Below, in pieces: positions 1-8,031 of a stretch of DNA of 64,000 bases. How positions within the stretch are numbered: position 1 is the stretch's first letter; each line of letters opens with the position of its first letter. The notes beneath the pieces are model-generated. The model was not told the DNA's origin. It worked only from the letters and a program-made list of their open reading frames with translations, and did not search any database. The stretch is from Streptomyces sp. GESEQ-4. GTDB lineage: Bacteria; Actinomycetota; Actinomycetes; Streptomycetales; Streptomycetaceae. The translations under genes were made by a program, and so were the position numbers. The stretch lies in contig NZ_JAFFSU010000001.1 in assembly GCF_017948455.1 (NCBI RefSeq), positions 62,001 through 126,000 of the forward strand, in the 5' to 3' direction.

Positions 1-26
1 AGCATGCCCGTCCAGCCGTGAGAAGA

Positions 27-60
27 GGGGGCTCGGCGGTTCGATCGCCGGGCCCCCTTT
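27..60. terminator. Hairpin terminator at left edge
   Basis: A GC-rich hairpin has 12-base arms (27-38 and 46-57, one mismatch), a 7-base loop and then TTT. It lies just past the stop of the minus-strand gene ending at 69. It also lies just after a TGA at 19-21 that could end a plus-strand gene outside the window, so it may serve both strands. Confidence 0.6.
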
Positions 61-68
61 CTCGTACG

Positions 69-1073
69 TCAGACCGCGCGCACTTCCTCGATCGTCACCG
101 GCCGGTGCTCGCGCAGCGACAGCGTGCACGCGTCCGCGATCCAGCCTGCCTCCAGCGCGTCCGCGATCGTGCACGGCGAGGGCCGGGTACCGGCCACGAC
201 CTCGGTGAACGCGGTGAGTTCGGCGCGGTAGGCCGCGGTGAAGCGGTCCATGAAGAAGTCGTGCGGGGTGCCCGCCGGGAAGGTCACGCCGGGCTCCACG
301 GAGCGCAGCGGAAGCTTGTCCTCCAGGCCGACGGCGATGGAGTCCGTGAAGCCGTGGATCTCCATGCGGACGTCGTAACCCCGGGCGTTGTAGCGGGAGT
401 TGGAGACCACGGCGATCGTGCCGTCGTCCAGGGTCAGGATCGCGCCCGTGGTGTCGGCGTCGCCCGCCTCCTTGATGTAGTCCGCACCCCGGTTGCCGCC
501 GACGGCGTACACCTCCGTCACCTCGCGGCCGGTCACCCAGCGGATGATGTCGAAGTCGTGCACCGAGCAGTCCCGGAAGATGCCACCGGAGGCGGCGATG
601 TACGCGGCCGGCGGCGGCGCCGGGTCGAGCGTGGTCGACCGTACAGTGTGCAGCTTGCCCAGCTCGCCGCTCTGCACGGCGGCCCGCGCGGCGACGAACC
701 CGGCGTCGAAGCGGCGGTTGTAGCCGATCTGGATCGGCACGCCGCTGCCCTCGACGGCCTTCAGCACCTCGACGCCCTCGCTCATCGTCTTGGCGACGGG
801 CTTCTCGCAGAAGACGGGGATACCGGCCTCGACCCCGGCCAGGATCAGGGCGGGGTGGGCGTCCGTCGCCGCGGCGACGACGATGCCGTCCACGCCGGCG
901 GCCAGCAGGGCCTCGGGCGAGTCCACGACCTCGGCCCCGAACCGCTCCGCGGCGGCCTTGGCGGCCTGAGCGAACGGGTCGGTGACGACGAGGGAGTCGA
1001 CCGCGTCGAGTCCGGAGAGAGTCTCGGCGTGGAAGGCGCCGATGCGGCCGAGGCCGAGGATGCCGATACGCAT
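69..1073 (-). CDS. Gfo/Idh/MocA oxidoreductase, inositol 2-dehydrogenase-like
   Basis: This 334-residue protein is a predicted NAD(P)-dependent sugar or cyclitol dehydrogenase. The N-terminus carries the Rossmann glycine motif (GLGRIG, residues 7-12), and the family EKP motif (CEKPVAK) follows near residue 90. Length and motifs fit the Gfo/Idh/MocA family, and the overall look is that of actinobacterial inositol 2-dehydrogenases; the actual substrate cannot be read from the sequence. It is the last gene of a minus-strand run (PhyH, SDR, this gene), 47 bases after the SDR stop, so it probably shares their transcript. The divergent LacI gene at 3175 is the likely regulator. No signal peptide is visible, so it should be cytoplasmic. 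Confidence 0.85.
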   Translation of the reverse strand: MRIGILGLGRIGAFHAETLSGLDAVDSLVVTDPFAQAAKAAAERFGAEVVDSPEALLAAGVDGIVVAAATDAHPALILAGVEAGIPVFCEKPVAKTMSEGVEVLKAVEGSGVPIQIGYNRRFDAGFVAARAAVQSGELGKLHTVRSTTLDPAPPPAAYIAASGGIFRDCSVHDFDIIRWVTGREVTEVYAVGGNRGADYIKEAGDADTTGAILTLDDGTIAVVSNSRYNARGYDVRMEIHGFTDSIAVGLEDKLPLRSVEPGVTFPAGTPHDFFMDRFTAAYRAELTAFTEVVAGTRPSPCTIADALEAGWIADACTLSLREHRPVTIEEVRAV

Positions 1074-1120
1074 GGGGTGTTGCTCCTTGGAGGTGCGGGT
1101 TTCTTGCCTTGCGGAAGGTC

Positions 1121-1897
1121 TCAGTCGAGTCCGCCCAGTACGTTCTGATCCCAGTCGATCACCGAACCGGTGACCACGCCCGACCGGTCGGACAGCAGGA
1201 AGACCACGAAGTCCGCGATCTCGTCCGGCTGGCCCAGCTTGCCCATCGGCAGCTTCGCGGCGGCCTCCTCACGCCAGTCGTCCCCCGCGCCGTGGAAGGT
1301 CTTCTGGGTCGCGTCCTCGCCCTCCGTCGCGGTCCAGCCGATGTTGAGGCCGTTGATCCGGATCCGGTCCCAGCGGTGTGCGTGCGCGGCGTTGCGGGTC
1401 AGGCCGATGAGCCCGGCCTTGGCGGCGACGTACGGCGCCAGGAACGGCTGTCCGCCGTGGGCCGAGGACGTGATGATGTTGACGATCGTGCCGGGCGCCT
1501 TGCGCGCCACCATGTCCTCGACGGCGGCCTGCATGGTGAAGAAGGGCGCCCTGAGGTTGATCGCGATGTGCTGGTCGAACAGCTCGGGCGTGGTGTCGAG
1601 CAGCGTGCCCCGCGAGGTCAGTCCCGCCGAGTTGACCAGGCAGTCGATCCGGCCGTAGGTGGCGACGACGTCGCCGACGGCCGTCCTCGCCTGCTCGGCG
1701 TCGGCCAGGTCGACCCGGATGAACATGGCCTTGCCGCCGGCGGCCGTCAGCTCGGTCACCAGCGCCTCGCCGGGGGCCGTACGCCTGCCGGTGACGGCCA
1801 CGATCGCTCCCTCGCGGGACGCTGCCCGCGCGACGGCGGCGCCGACGCCTTGGCTGCCGCCGCCCACGAGGACGACCTTGTCGTCAAGAAGTCCCAT
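1121..1897 (-). CDS. SDR family oxidoreductase
   Basis: A classical short-chain dehydrogenase/reductase of 258 residues. The cofactor motif is GGGSQGVG (12-19), NSAG is at 89-92, and the catalytic residues are Ser144/145, Tyr156 and Lys160. It should oxidise or reduce a hydroxyl/keto group with NAD(P)H in the cytoplasm. It starts 16 bases after the PhyH gene and precedes the inositol-dehydrogenase-like gene, so the three probably act in one pathway on a polyol or sugar derivative (inference). Substrate unknown. The ATG start follows a GGACCTGACACG leader with a plausible Shine-Dalgarno sequence. Confidence 0.85.
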   Translation of the reverse strand: MGLLDDKVVLVGGGSQGVGAAVARAASREGAIVAVTGRRTAPGEALVTELTAAGGKAMFIRVDLADAEQARTAVGDVVATYGRIDCLVNSAGLTSRGTLLDTTPELFDQHIAINLRAPFFTMQAAVEDMVARKAPGTIVNIITSSAHGGQPFLAPYVAAKAGLIGLTRNAAHAHRWDRIRINGLNIGWTATEGEDATQKTFHGAGDDWREEAAAKLPMGKLGQPDEIADFVVFLLSDRSGVVTGSVIDWDQNVLGGLD

Positions 1898-1913
1898 GTC
1901 GTGTCAGGTCCTT

Positions 1914-3056
1914 TCAGCTCTCGCGCCGCTCGGCGCAGGCCCGCAGCTCGTCGCGCAGAGCCTCGGATGTCCATGCCTCACGCACGGCTCGCCGTACGAC
2001 GTCGGCCTGCGAGGGCGGGGCCAGACCGTCGACCGGCGGATCGCTGTCGAGGTTGGTGGGGAAGGGGTAGCCCTCGGCGCTCGCGGCGATGACGTTGTCC
2101 AGCCGGCGCTCGCCTTCGGACCTGCGCTTGAGCAGCACGGGGAAGAGGGCGTTCGCGATCGCCTCCCGGTCCACCGTCTCCATGGCCCGACCGAACGCGG
2201 AGGACACCTGGAGGAGATTGGCCATCCGCCGGATGTCCGCGGAGCGGTTGGTGCCGGCGGCGTGGAACAGGGCCGGGTTGAAGAAGACGGCGTCGCCCTT
2301 GGCGAGCGGGAGCTGGACATGCCGGGCCTCGAAAAAGTCCTGGAACTCCGGCAGCCGCCACGCCAGATAGCCGGGCTCGTACGACTGCGAGTACGGCAGG
2401 TACATCGTCGGGCCGGACTCCACCGGCATGTCGCAGTGCGCGACCGCGCCCTGGAGGGTGAGCACGGGGGAGAGGCGGTGGACGTGCGCCGGGTAGGCGG
2501 CGGCCGTCTCGTCGGAGAGGAAGCCGAGGTGGTAGTCGCGGTGTGCGGTCTGGGCCGCGCCGCCCGGGTTGACCACGTTGACCTGCGAGGTGACCTGGTA
2601 GCCGGGGCCGAGCCAGGCCTGCGAGACGAGAGCCAGGACGTCGTTGGCGTAGTAGTCGGCGAACGCCTCGGGGTCGTAGAGAGCAGCCTTCTCCAGCGCG
2701 TTCCACACCCGGTCGTTGGCGCCCGGCTTCGCGAAGTGGTCACCGGCGCTCGCGCCCGAGGCGCGTTGCTCGGCGATCAGGGCGTCGAAGACTGCGGTCA
2801 GCCGGTCGACGGCGTCCAGGTCCGGAAAGGCCCGCCGGAAGAAGACGATGCCGGGGCCGTCGGTCAGCGCGCGGACCAGCTCGGCCTGGACGTCCCGGCG
2901 GTTCGCGTCGCGCAGCCGGTCGCCGTCGTACATCAGGACGTTCTGCTCCACGGCCGCGGCGTGCGGGTAGTCGGCGGCCTCGGTCGTCCGCTCGACCAGC
3001 GCGCGAAAGGCGTCGAGGTCGCAGTCTCGCTCGGTGAGCCAGGAGGTGGAGGACAT
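1914..3056 (-). CDS. Phytanoyl-CoA dioxygenase (PhyH) family protein
   Basis: A predicted Fe(II)/2-oxoglutarate-dependent oxygenase of 380 residues. The iron triad is visible: the HxD motif His172-Asp174 and the distal His265 in FNPALFHAAG, with Arg271 placed to bind 2-oxoglutarate. Despite the family name, bacterial members hydroxylate many small molecules and rarely phytanoyl-CoA. It is first of three minus-strand genes (PhyH-SDR-Gfo/Idh/MocA) and diverges from the LacI gene at 3175. An oxygenase followed by two dehydrogenases suggests stepwise oxidation of one imported compound (inference). Confidence 0.85.
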   Translation of the reverse strand: MSSTSWLTERDCDLDAFRALVERTTEAADYPHAAAVEQNVLMYDGDRLRDANRRDVQAELVRALTDGPGIVFFRRAFPDLDAVDRLTAVFDALIAEQRASGASAGDHFAKPGANDRVWNALEKAALYDPEAFADYYANDVLALVSQAWLGPGYQVTSQVNVVNPGGAAQTAHRDYHLGFLSDETAAAYPAHVHRLSPVLTLQGAVAHCDMPVESGPTMYLPYSQSYEPGYLAWRLPEFQDFFEARHVQLPLAKGDAVFFNPALFHAAGTNRSADIRRMANLLQVSSAFGRAMETVDREAIANALFPVLLKRRSEGERRLDNVIAASAEGYPFPTNLDSDPPVDGLAPPSQADVVRRAVREAWTSEALRDELRACAERRES

Positions 3057-3174
3057 CGTCGTCCCTTCGGTGACAGCGGCGACCCAGCCCTGTCATTCTT
3101 GTCAGTACAAACCCGTCGAACAACCAGCAGGCAGCCATCAAAAACCCCTCAGGGCAACCGAAGGAGCCGTCCCT
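3057..3174. promoter_or_regulatory. Divergent promoter region PhyH/LacI
   Basis: This 118-base gap lies between the divergent PhyH and LacI genes. A Shine-Dalgarno GAAGGAG (about 3160-3166) serves the LacI ATG at 3175. On the minus strand, TTGTTC and AAGAAT (3095-3100) are 17 bases apart and could be the PhyH -35/-10. The 9-mer ATTCTTGTC seen here recurs at 5382-5390 in front of the second Gfo/Idh/MocA gene. No clear LacI palindrome was found. Confidence 0.4.
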
Positions 3175-4197
3175 ATGGGCCACCCCTTCCCGATCCGGGA
3201 GATCGCACGTCAGGCAGGCCTGAGCGAGGCCACCGTCGACCGCGTGCTCAACGGGCGGGGAGGAGTGCGCGAGAGCACCGAGCGCGAGGTCCGGCAGGCC
3301 ATCGCCGATCTCGACCGGCAGCGCACCCAGGTCCGGCTGGTCGGCCGCACCTTCATGATCGACATCGTGATGCAGACGCCGGAACGGTTCTCCACCGCCG
3401 TACGCGCCGCGCTCGAAGCCGAGCTCCCGTCCCTGCACCCGGCCGTCGTACGCTCCCGCTTCCACTTCCGGGAGACCGGCCCGGTGTGGGAGCTGACCGC
3501 GACGCTGGACCGGATCGCCCGGCGCGGCTCGCAGGGCGTGATCCTCAAGGCGCCGGACGTCCCCGAGGTCACGGCCGCCGTCACCAGGCTCGCGGAGGCG
3601 GGCATTCCGGTGGTGACCCTGGTGACGGACCTGCCCGCGACGCCGCGCCTGGCCTATGTCGGCATAGACAACCGGGCCGCCGGCGCGACCGCCGCGTACC
3701 TCATGGGCCAGTGGCTCGGGGACCGCCCCGGCAATGTGCTCACCAGCCTCAGCAGCGGGTTCTTCCGCAACGAGGAGGAGCGCGAGATGGGCTTCCGCAG
3801 TGCCATGCGCGCCCGGCACCCGGACCGCACCCTGGTCGAGATCGCCGAGGGACAGGGCCTCGACACCACGCAGTACGACCTCGTCCGCGCCGCCCTGAAG
3901 CGCGACCCCGACATCCGGGCGGTCTACTCGATCGGCGGCGGCAACATCGCCACCCTGCGCGCCTTCGAGGACCTGGGCCGGGAGTGCGTGGTGTTCGTCG
4001 CGCACGACCTCGACCACGACAACACCCGGCTGCTGCGCGAGCACCGGCTGTCCGCCGTCCTCCACCACGACCTGCGCCAGGACATGCGCGAGGCCTGCCA
4101 CCTCGTCATGCGGGCCCATGGAGCGCTGCCGCCCGCGGGACCGGCCCTGCCGTCCGCGATCCAGGTCGTGACGCCGTACAACATGCCTACGGCGTGA
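3175..4197 (+). CDS. LacI family transcriptional regulator
   Basis: A 340-residue LacI/GalR repressor. An N-terminal helix-turn-helix (residues 6-30, containing ATVDRVLNGRG) is followed by a periplasmic-binding-protein-like effector domain. I chose ATG 3175 because GAAGGAG sits 8 bases upstream and the HTH starts at once; an in-frame start at 3034 would add 47 unrelated residues and overlap PhyH. It diverges from the PhyH-SDR-Gfo/Idh/MocA operon, the expected target. Its 3' end overlaps the convergent gene at 4187 by 11 bases. Effector unknown. Confidence 0.88.
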   Translation: MGHPFPIREIARQAGLSEATVDRVLNGRGGVRESTEREVRQAIADLDRQRTQVRLVGRTFMIDIVMQTPERFSTAVRAALEAELPSLHPAVVRSRFHFRETGPVWELTATLDRIARRGSQGVILKAPDVPEVTAAVTRLAEAGIPVVTLVTDLPATPRLAYVGIDNRAAGATAAYLMGQWLGDRPGNVLTSLSSGFFRNEEEREMGFRSAMRARHPDRTLVEIAEGQGLDTTQYDLVRAALKRDPDIRAVYSIGGGNIATLRAFEDLGRECVVFVAHDLDHDNTRLLREHRLSAVLHHDLRQDMREACHLVMRAHGALPPAGPALPSAIQVVTPYNMPTA

Positions 4198-5338
4198 CCC
4201 AGGCACCGCTCTCGGCGGACCGCGCCATCGCGTCGAGTACGGCCGCACTGTGCACGGCGTCCGCGAGCGTCGCCCCGTGCGGCGTGCCCTCGGCGATCGA
4301 GCGCAGGAAGCGGTGGGCCTCGATGACCTTGAGGTCGTCGTAGCCCATGCTGTTGGCCGCGCCCGGCTGGAAGGCGGCGTACTCGCCGTCGCCCGGGCCG
4401 ACGTAGACGGTGCTGACGGGCTGGTCCTGGTACGTCGTGCCGCGGCTGACGCCAAGCTCATTCATGCGGCGGAAGTCCCAGAAGACGGCGCCCTCGGTGC
4501 CGTGCACCTCGAAGCCGTAGTTGTTCTGCTCGCCGACCGCGACCCGGCTGGCCTCCAGGACGCCGCGGGCGCCGGAGGCGAAACGCAGCAGGCAGCTGAC
4601 GTAGTCCTCGTTCTCGACCGGGCCGAGTGCGCCGCCCGTGGCACGGGTGTGACCTGCGGTGGCGCCGAGGGGGCGGGCCCGCTCGGGGACGAAGATCGCC
4701 GTGTCGGCGGTGAGGGACGCGATGTCGCCCAGCAGGAAGCGGGCCAGGTCGGCGCCGTGCGAGGCGAGGTCGCCCAGCACTCCGCTGCCGCCGCGCTCCC
4801 GCTCGTACCGCCAGGTCAGCGCGCCGTCGGGATGCGCCGCGTAGTCGCTGAAGAGCCGGATGCGGACATGGGTGACCGTGCCGATGTCGCCGGCCGCGAT
4901 CAGCTCGCGGGCGGTCGCGACGGCGGGCGCGTTGCGGTAGTTGAAGCCGACCGCGCTCTGCACGCCCGCCTTGGCCACGGCGTCGGCGACCGACCGGGCG
5001 TCGTCGGCGGTCAGGCCGACCGGCTTCTCGATCCAGATGTGCTTGCCGGCCTCCGCCATCGCGACGCCGATCTCGCGGTGCAGGAAGTTCGGGGCGGTGA
5101 TGCTGACCGCCTGGACGCGGGGATCGGCGGCCACCTCGCGCCAGTCGCGGGTGGTCGAGGCGAAGCCGAACTGCGCCGCGGCCTCCTCGGCCCGGCCGGG
5201 CACCTCCTCGGCGACGGTCACGAGTTCGGGCCGCAGGGGCAGTCGTGGGTAGTGGTGCGGGACTCGGGCGTACGCCTGGGTGTGCACCCGGCCCATCCAG
5301 CCGAATCCGACGACGGCGACACCGAGCGTATCCACCAT
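4187..5338 (-). CDS. Gfo/Idh/MocA family oxidoreductase
   Basis: A 383-residue NAD(P)-dependent oxidoreductase with Rossmann motif GFGWMG near residue 10, the EKP motif (IEKPVGLT) near 95-102 and the usual C-terminal alpha/beta domain. The likely substrate class is a sugar, inositol or a derivative. The ATG at 5338 gives the MVDTLGVAVVGFG start; an open frame upstream adds 36 residues with no family similarity. It faces the LacI gene at 5467 across a 128-base region with two near-identical palindromes, so it is probably repressed by that LacI. Convergent 11-base overlap with the LacI gene ending at 4197. Confidence 0.87.
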   Translation of the reverse strand: MVDTLGVAVVGFGWMGRVHTQAYARVPHHYPRLPLRPELVTVAEEVPGRAEEAAAQFGFASTTRDWREVAADPRVQAVSITAPNFLHREIGVAMAEAGKHIWIEKPVGLTADDARSVADAVAKAGVQSAVGFNYRNAPAVATARELIAAGDIGTVTHVRIRLFSDYAAHPDGALTWRYERERGGSGVLGDLASHGADLARFLLGDIASLTADTAIFVPERARPLGATAGHTRATGGALGPVENEDYVSCLLRFASGARGVLEASRVAVGEQNNYGFEVHGTEGAVFWDFRRMNELGVSRGTTYQDQPVSTVYVGPGDGEYAAFQPGAANSMGYDDLKVIEAHRFLRSIAEGTPHGATLADAVHSAAVLDAMARSAESGAWVTP

Positions 5339-5369
5339 GAGAGCCCCTCTTCGGCCACGTGGGCCTCTT

Positions 5370-5381
5370 TGGACCGGTCCA
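5370..5381. promoter_or_regulatory. Predicted LacI operator 1
   Basis: A perfect 12-base palindrome, TGGACCGGTCCA, lies 32 bases upstream of the Gfo/Idh/MocA start. It differs by one base from the palindrome at 5451-5462. Two spaced copies in a divergent LacI/target gap are typical of LacI-family operators. Confidence 0.65.
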
Positions 5382-5450
5382 TTCTTGTCCAGGCCACCCT
5401 GAGTGGGGCTTCCGCATGGTGTCAAGGGCTTTGACAAGCCGTCCACCTCG

Positions 5451-5462
5451 TGGAACGGTCCA
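5451..5462. promoter_or_regulatory. Predicted LacI operator 2
   Basis: TGGAACGGTCCA is one mismatch from the operator at 5370-5381. It sits 4 bases before the LacI ATG at 5467 and downstream of a TTGACA hexamer (5431-5436), a position that would allow autorepression. It overlaps the expected ribosome-binding region; no strong Shine-Dalgarno is visible. Confidence 0.62.
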
Positions 5463-5466
5463 CTTC

Positions 5467-6477
5467 ATGAGAGCGCCGACCATCCGAGACGTGGCCGAAC
5501 GCGCCGGTGTCTCCAAGTCGCTGGTCTCCCTGGTGCTGCGCGGCTCCACGCAGGTACGGTCCGAGAAGCGGGATGCCGTGCTGCGGGCGGTGCGCGAGCT
5601 CGGCTACCGTCCCAACGCCGCCGCGCGCAGCCTCAGCGAGCAGCGCTCCCGCACGGTGGGCGTCCTCCTGAACGACCTGCGCAACCCGTGGTTCGTGGAC
5701 CTTCTGGACGGCCTCAACTCCCTCCTGCACGACAACGGCCTGCACATGCTGCTGGCCGACGCCCGCCTCAACCGCCGCATAGGCCAGGACCTCGCCCGTC
5801 CCTTCCTGGACCTCCAGGTCGACGGCCTGGTCGTGGTCGGCACGCTGCCCGACCCGGCGGCGCTCGGTACGGTCGCCGAGCGGATCCCCGTCGTCGTCGC
5901 GGGCGCGCGCGAGGCGGTGCCGGCCGGCGTCGACGTGGTCGCGGGCGACGACGCGAAGGGCGCGCGGCTGGTCACCGAGCACCTCATCGCGCTCGGCCAT
6001 CGGCGGATCGCCCACATCGCGGGCTTCGGCGCGGTCGGCGAACTGCGGCGGCGCAGCTTCGAGGAGACGATGCGGGCGCACGGTCTCGCGGACGGCGCCG
6101 TGGTCGAGCCCAGCGACATGACCGAGGAGGGCGGCTACCGCACCACCGTCCGTCTCCTCAGCCGCCCCGACCGCCCCACCGCCGTCTTCGCCGTCAACGA
6201 CATCGCGTCCGCCGGCGCCCTCTCAGCCGCCGACGAACTGGGCCTGCGCGTCCCCCGCGATGTGTCCGTCGTCGGCTACGACAACACCAGCATCTCCCGC
6301 CTGCGCCACGTCTGGCTCACCACCGTCGACAACGCCGGCCACGAGGTCGGCCGCCGCGCGGCCCGCCGCCTGCTCGACCGGTTCGCGGGACGCGGGGGCC
6401 AGGGGGATGTCCACCTCGCTGTGCCGACGCTGGAGATCCGGGGGACGACGGGACCGCCGCACAGGGTGACGGCGTAG
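5467..6477 (+). CDS. LacI family transcriptional regulator
   Basis: A 336-residue LacI/GalR repressor. The N-terminal HTH (PTIRDVAERAGVSKSLVSLV) is complete from the ATG at 5467, and the hinge and ligand-binding domain follow (VGVLLNDLRNPWF, then VGYDNTSISRL near the C-terminus). Upstream in-frame starts at 5359 and later lack similarity. The gene diverges from the Gfo/Idh/MocA gene and has two 12-base palindromes in the gap, so it probably controls that gene and itself. Effector unknown, probably a sugar or cyclitol. Confidence 0.9.
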   Translation: MRAPTIRDVAERAGVSKSLVSLVLRGSTQVRSEKRDAVLRAVRELGYRPNAAARSLSEQRSRTVGVLLNDLRNPWFVDLLDGLNSLLHDNGLHMLLADARLNRRIGQDLARPFLDLQVDGLVVVGTLPDPAALGTVAERIPVVVAGAREAVPAGVDVVAGDDAKGARLVTEHLIALGHRRIAHIAGFGAVGELRRRSFEETMRAHGLADGAVVEPSDMTEEGGYRTTVRLLSRPDRPTAVFAVNDIASAGALSAADELGLRVPRDVSVVGYDNTSISRLRHVWLTTVDNAGHEVGRRAARRLLDRFAGRGGQGDVHLAVPTLEIRGTTGPPHRVTA

Positions 6478-6511
6478 GCGCTCCGAGATGAATGAGTCAT
6501 CCATGAATTGG

Positions 6512-6540
6512 TTGACTTTTGGCTGAGCGATCCAGAGGAT
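6512..6540 (+). promoter_or_regulatory. Possible promoter of a near-leaderless mRNA
   Basis: TTGACT (6512-6517) and GAGGAT (6535-6540) are 17 bases apart. A start about 7 bases after the -10 falls at the GTG (6548), and no Shine-Dalgarno precedes that GTG. A leaderless GH3 transcript is therefore plausible. Confidence 0.4.
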
Positions 6541-6547
6541 TCCAGGG

Positions 6548-8020
6548 GTGACCCACACCGAGCGCACGCCCCTGAGTCCGGCTCTGCCCTCCGACCTGGA
6601 CGAGGCGGTCCACCGCTGTCTCGTGGCGGGTTTCGACGGCACCACGTCCGTCCCCGACACGCTCAAGCGGCTGATCGACCGTGGCCTCGGCGGGGTCATC
6701 CTGTTCACCCGCAATGTGCGGGACGCGGCGCAGGTGCGCGAACTCACCGACACGCTACGGGCGTTGAGGCCCGACCTGCTGGTGGCCATCGACAATGAGG
6801 GCGGCGGCATCGGACACCTGGTACGCGCCGGCGCACCGGAAGTGCCCGGCTCCTACGCCCTCGGGGTCGTCGACGACCCCGAGCTGACCGCCCGCTGCGC
6901 CGACGCCCTCGCCGGACACCTCGCCTCGCTGGGCATCACGGCCTCGTACGCCCCCGTCGCCGATCTGCAGCACCAGCCCCTCAACCCGATCGTGCGGACC
7001 CGTTCCTTCGGCGCCGACCCCGATGTGGCCTCCCGCCACCTGAGCGCCTGGATAGCCGCGACCGAGGCGCGCGGGATCGCCTCGTGCGCCAAGCACTTCC
7101 CGGGGCACGGGGGCACGGTCACCGACAGCCATCACGAGACGGCCGTCGATCCGCGGTCGTACGACGCACTCGACCTCGCGCCGTTCCGGGCCGCCGTCGC
7201 CGCGGGCGTGCCGATGCTGATGAGCGCGCACGTCGTCTTTCCGGCGCTGGATCCCGACCGGCCCGCCACGCTCAGCCCGCGCATCCTCAGCGGGCTGCTC
7301 CGGGACGAACTCGGCTTCGAGGGCGTGCTGGTGAGCGACGCGCTGGAGATGAAGGCGATCGCCGACCGGTACGGCGAGGCTGCCGGGGCGCGGCTCGCAC
7401 TCGATGCCGGGGCGGATCAAGTGATCGTGGCTGTACCGGACTTGGGGGTGACGCTGGCCTGCCGGGACGCGGTGATCGATGCGTTGCGGACCGGTGAGCT
7501 GTCGGAAGGGCGGGTGCGGGAGGCCGCGGGGCGGGTGCGGGGGCTGGCCCGGCGGTACGCGACTCCGGCCGCGGTGGTTTCCGCGTGGGACGCGGAGGCG
7601 GGGCTGGATGCCGCGCGGCGGGCGGTTCGGGGGCAGAGCGAGCCGATGGGGTTGCGTGGAGCGTTCGTCGTCGATCTGTTTCCGCCGCCGCATCCGGCGC
7701 TCAACTGGGGCGGGGAGGACCTGTTGAGCGAGGTGCGGGAGGTCGACGGTACGGCTTCGGGGGTGGCCGTCACGGGCGAGCCGACGGATGCCTGTGCGCT
7801 GGTTCACGAGATCTCGCGGCTGGCAGGTGAGTCGCCGTTGGTCGTCGCCACGTGTGATGCCGGGCTGCATCCCTGGCAGGAGCGGATGCGGGACGCGGTG
7901 GTGGGGCGGCGGTCGGACGTGGTGCGGGTGGACACCGGGCTGCCGGAGGGTGGTGCGCTGTGTTCGTTCGGGCGGGGGCGGGTCAATCTGCGGGCCGTGG
8001 CAGAGGTGCTGAGCGCATAG
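6548..8020 (+). CDS. GH3 beta-N-acetylglucosaminidase, NagZ-type
   Basis: A 490-residue glycoside hydrolase family 3 enzyme expected to remove non-reducing beta-linked GlcNAc. The NagZ signature is visible: KHFPGHG (182-188) followed by DSHHE at 193-197, the Asp/His pair that acts as acid/base in bacterial NagZ. The predicted nucleophile is Asp264 in VLVSDALEMKA. No signal peptide is seen, so substrates would be cytoplasmic GlcNAc or peptidoglycan fragments. It could feed the nearby GlcNAc/mannose locus (11648-26312), though the two LacI genes lie directly upstream. The 3' third (7400-8020) uses GGG/GCG-rich codons more than its neighbours but stays in frame. Confidence 0.88.
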   Translation: MTHTERTPLSPALPSDLDEAVHRCLVAGFDGTTSVPDTLKRLIDRGLGGVILFTRNVRDAAQVRELTDTLRALRPDLLVAIDNEGGGIGHLVRAGAPEVPGSYALGVVDDPELTARCADALAGHLASLGITASYAPVADLQHQPLNPIVRTRSFGADPDVASRHLSAWIAATEARGIASCAKHFPGHGGTVTDSHHETAVDPRSYDALDLAPFRAAVAAGVPMLMSAHVVFPALDPDRPATLSPRILSGLLRDELGFEGVLVSDALEMKAIADRYGEAAGARLALDAGADQVIVAVPDLGVTLACRDAVIDALRTGELSEGRVREAAGRVRGLARRYATPAAVVSAWDAEAGLDAARRAVRGQSEPMGLRGAFVVDLFPPPHPALNWGGEDLLSEVREVDGTASGVAVTGEPTDACALVHEISRLAGESPLVVATCDAGLHPWQERMRDAVVGRRSDVVRVDTGLPEGGALCSFGRGRVNLRAVAEVLSA

Positions 8021-8031
8021 GTCATGGTCCG

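Noticed and set aside
1659..4343. 894-codon plus-strand frame over the PhyH region
   Set aside because: It is antisense to PhyH and SDR and out of frame with LacI; the translation is low-complexity with no domain.
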